Of a stretch of 64,000 bases of DNA, positions 63,639 through 64,000 are shown piece after piece; position 1 is the stretch's first letter; every line of letters starts with the position of its first letter. The stretch is from Pseudothauera nasutitermitis (GTDB taxonomy: Bacteria > Pseudomonadota > Gammaproteobacteria > Burkholderiales > Rhodocyclaceae). Under the pieces are notes generated by a model that saw only the letters and a list, made by a program, of their open reading frames with translations, had not been told where the DNA came from and searched no databases. The position numbers were made by a program, and so were the translations under genes. The DNA lies in assembly GCF_004801295.1 (NCBI RefSeq), contig NZ_SSOC01000003.1, positions 248,001 through 312,000 on the forward strand, read 5' to 3'.

Positions 63639-64000
63639 TCACGCGGCGCCGGCCGCCTTCTTCGACAGCAGCAGACCGCCGCCGGCAAAGCCGAGCAGAG
63701 AGGCACATGCCCGGTTGAAGAGGCGCTCGCGTGCCGGCACGGCGAACCACTTGCCCAGATGCGATCCCATGTAGGCATATGCGGCGATGGCGACCCATTC
63801 CAGCACCAGAAAGAACGAACCGAGGATGACGAACTGGGGGGCGGCGGCTTCTGCCGGGTTGACGAACTGGGGCAGGAAGGCCGTGAAGATCAGAATGGCC
63901 TTGGGATTCCCGGCAGCCACCATGAACTCCTGTCTGGTCAGGCGCCACAGGCTGGCGAGCCGCATGCTGCCCGCGGTGGTGCTGACCTGCAAACCGGCAA
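63639..64000 (-). CDS. LysE/RhtB-family amino-acid exporter (partial)
   Basis: The C-terminal 120 residues of a LysE-type exporter; the gene runs off the window. Visible are FMVAAGNPKAILIFTAFLPQF (the family NPK motif) and membrane helices APQFVILGSFFLVLEWVAIA and CASLLGFAGGGLLLS. It exports amino acids or related metabolites across the inner membrane. The next small gene starts 18 bp downstream, probably in the same transcript. Confidence 0.88.
   Translation of the reverse strand, partial: AGLQVSTTAGSMRLASLWRLTRQEFMVAAGNPKAILIFTAFLPQFVNPAEAAAPQFVILGSFFLVLEWVAIAAYAYMGSHLGKWFAVPARERLFNRACASLLGFAGGGLLLSKKAAGAA

Overview
The window is high-GC proteobacterial DNA. A true cytochrome cd1 nitrite reductase (nirS), a NirT-type tetraheme protein, heme d1 biosynthesis genes and FNR/Dnr-type boxes point to a denitrifying betaproteobacterium, most likely of the Thauera/Azoarcus/Zoogloea type. 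That placement is inferred from gene content; no marker gene was searched.

Region 1 (1-16470) is a denitrification and heme d1 cluster. On the minus strand nirS leads nirT, a two-heme EB_dh-like cytochrome and a cupredoxin. Next come two further NirS/NirN-like heme c + heme d1 proteins, each followed by a small c-type cytochrome; one of these modules also carries a uroporphyrinogen-III methyltransferase. A third small cytochrome leads a tandem-cupin protein, an outer-membrane protein, a NirC-like cytochrome and the start of a lipoprotein that is probably NirF. Two MocR-type (GntR + aminotransferase) regulators sit among them, and a second uroporphyrinogen-III methyltransferase is divergent from nirS. 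Four FNR/Dnr-like 14-mers lie in front of these units, so the modules are probably switched on under low oxygen with nitrogen oxides.

Region 2 (16495-59547) looks like a genomic island. tRNA-Thr and tRNA-fMet are followed at once by two paralogous tyrosine recombinases, and the last 45 bp of tRNA-fMet recur exactly at 59503-59547, giving an attL/attR pair about 42.8 kb apart. The island is a mosaic: an AbiE-like toxin-antitoxin pair; an XRE / ParB-like / Dam methylase operon; a DUF4384 + caspase pair; a MITE next to a kinase / UvrD-like helicase / unknown operon; a CHASE-type histidine kinase and LuxR regulator with two decayed copies of the kinase end elsewhere; a reverse transcriptase-nitrilase protein (DRT1-like defence); conjugation remnants (trbI, DUF2274); a six-gene operon of membrane proteins and lipoproteins; an XRE / T5orf172 nuclease / AAA+ / unknown operon; VapBC; an IS3 remnant; allophanate hydrolase, urea carboxylase and NikR; and several toxin-antitoxin and integrase remnants. 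Defence and stability modules dominate, so this is a defence-island-like accessory region with imported metabolic cargo.

Region 3 (59548-64000) reads as chromosome again: a probable tRNA terminator displaced by the island, a phospholipase D family lipoprotein, a LysR remnant, an exported O-methyltransferase, a small conserved protein and a LysE-type exporter cut by the window end.

The best candidates for undescribed biology are the kinase-helicase-unknown operon (28501-32548), the T5orf172-AAA+-unknown operon (45295-47942), the ParB-like/Dam operon (21945-24588), and the duplicated cd1-like modules with MocR regulators (3354-11614).
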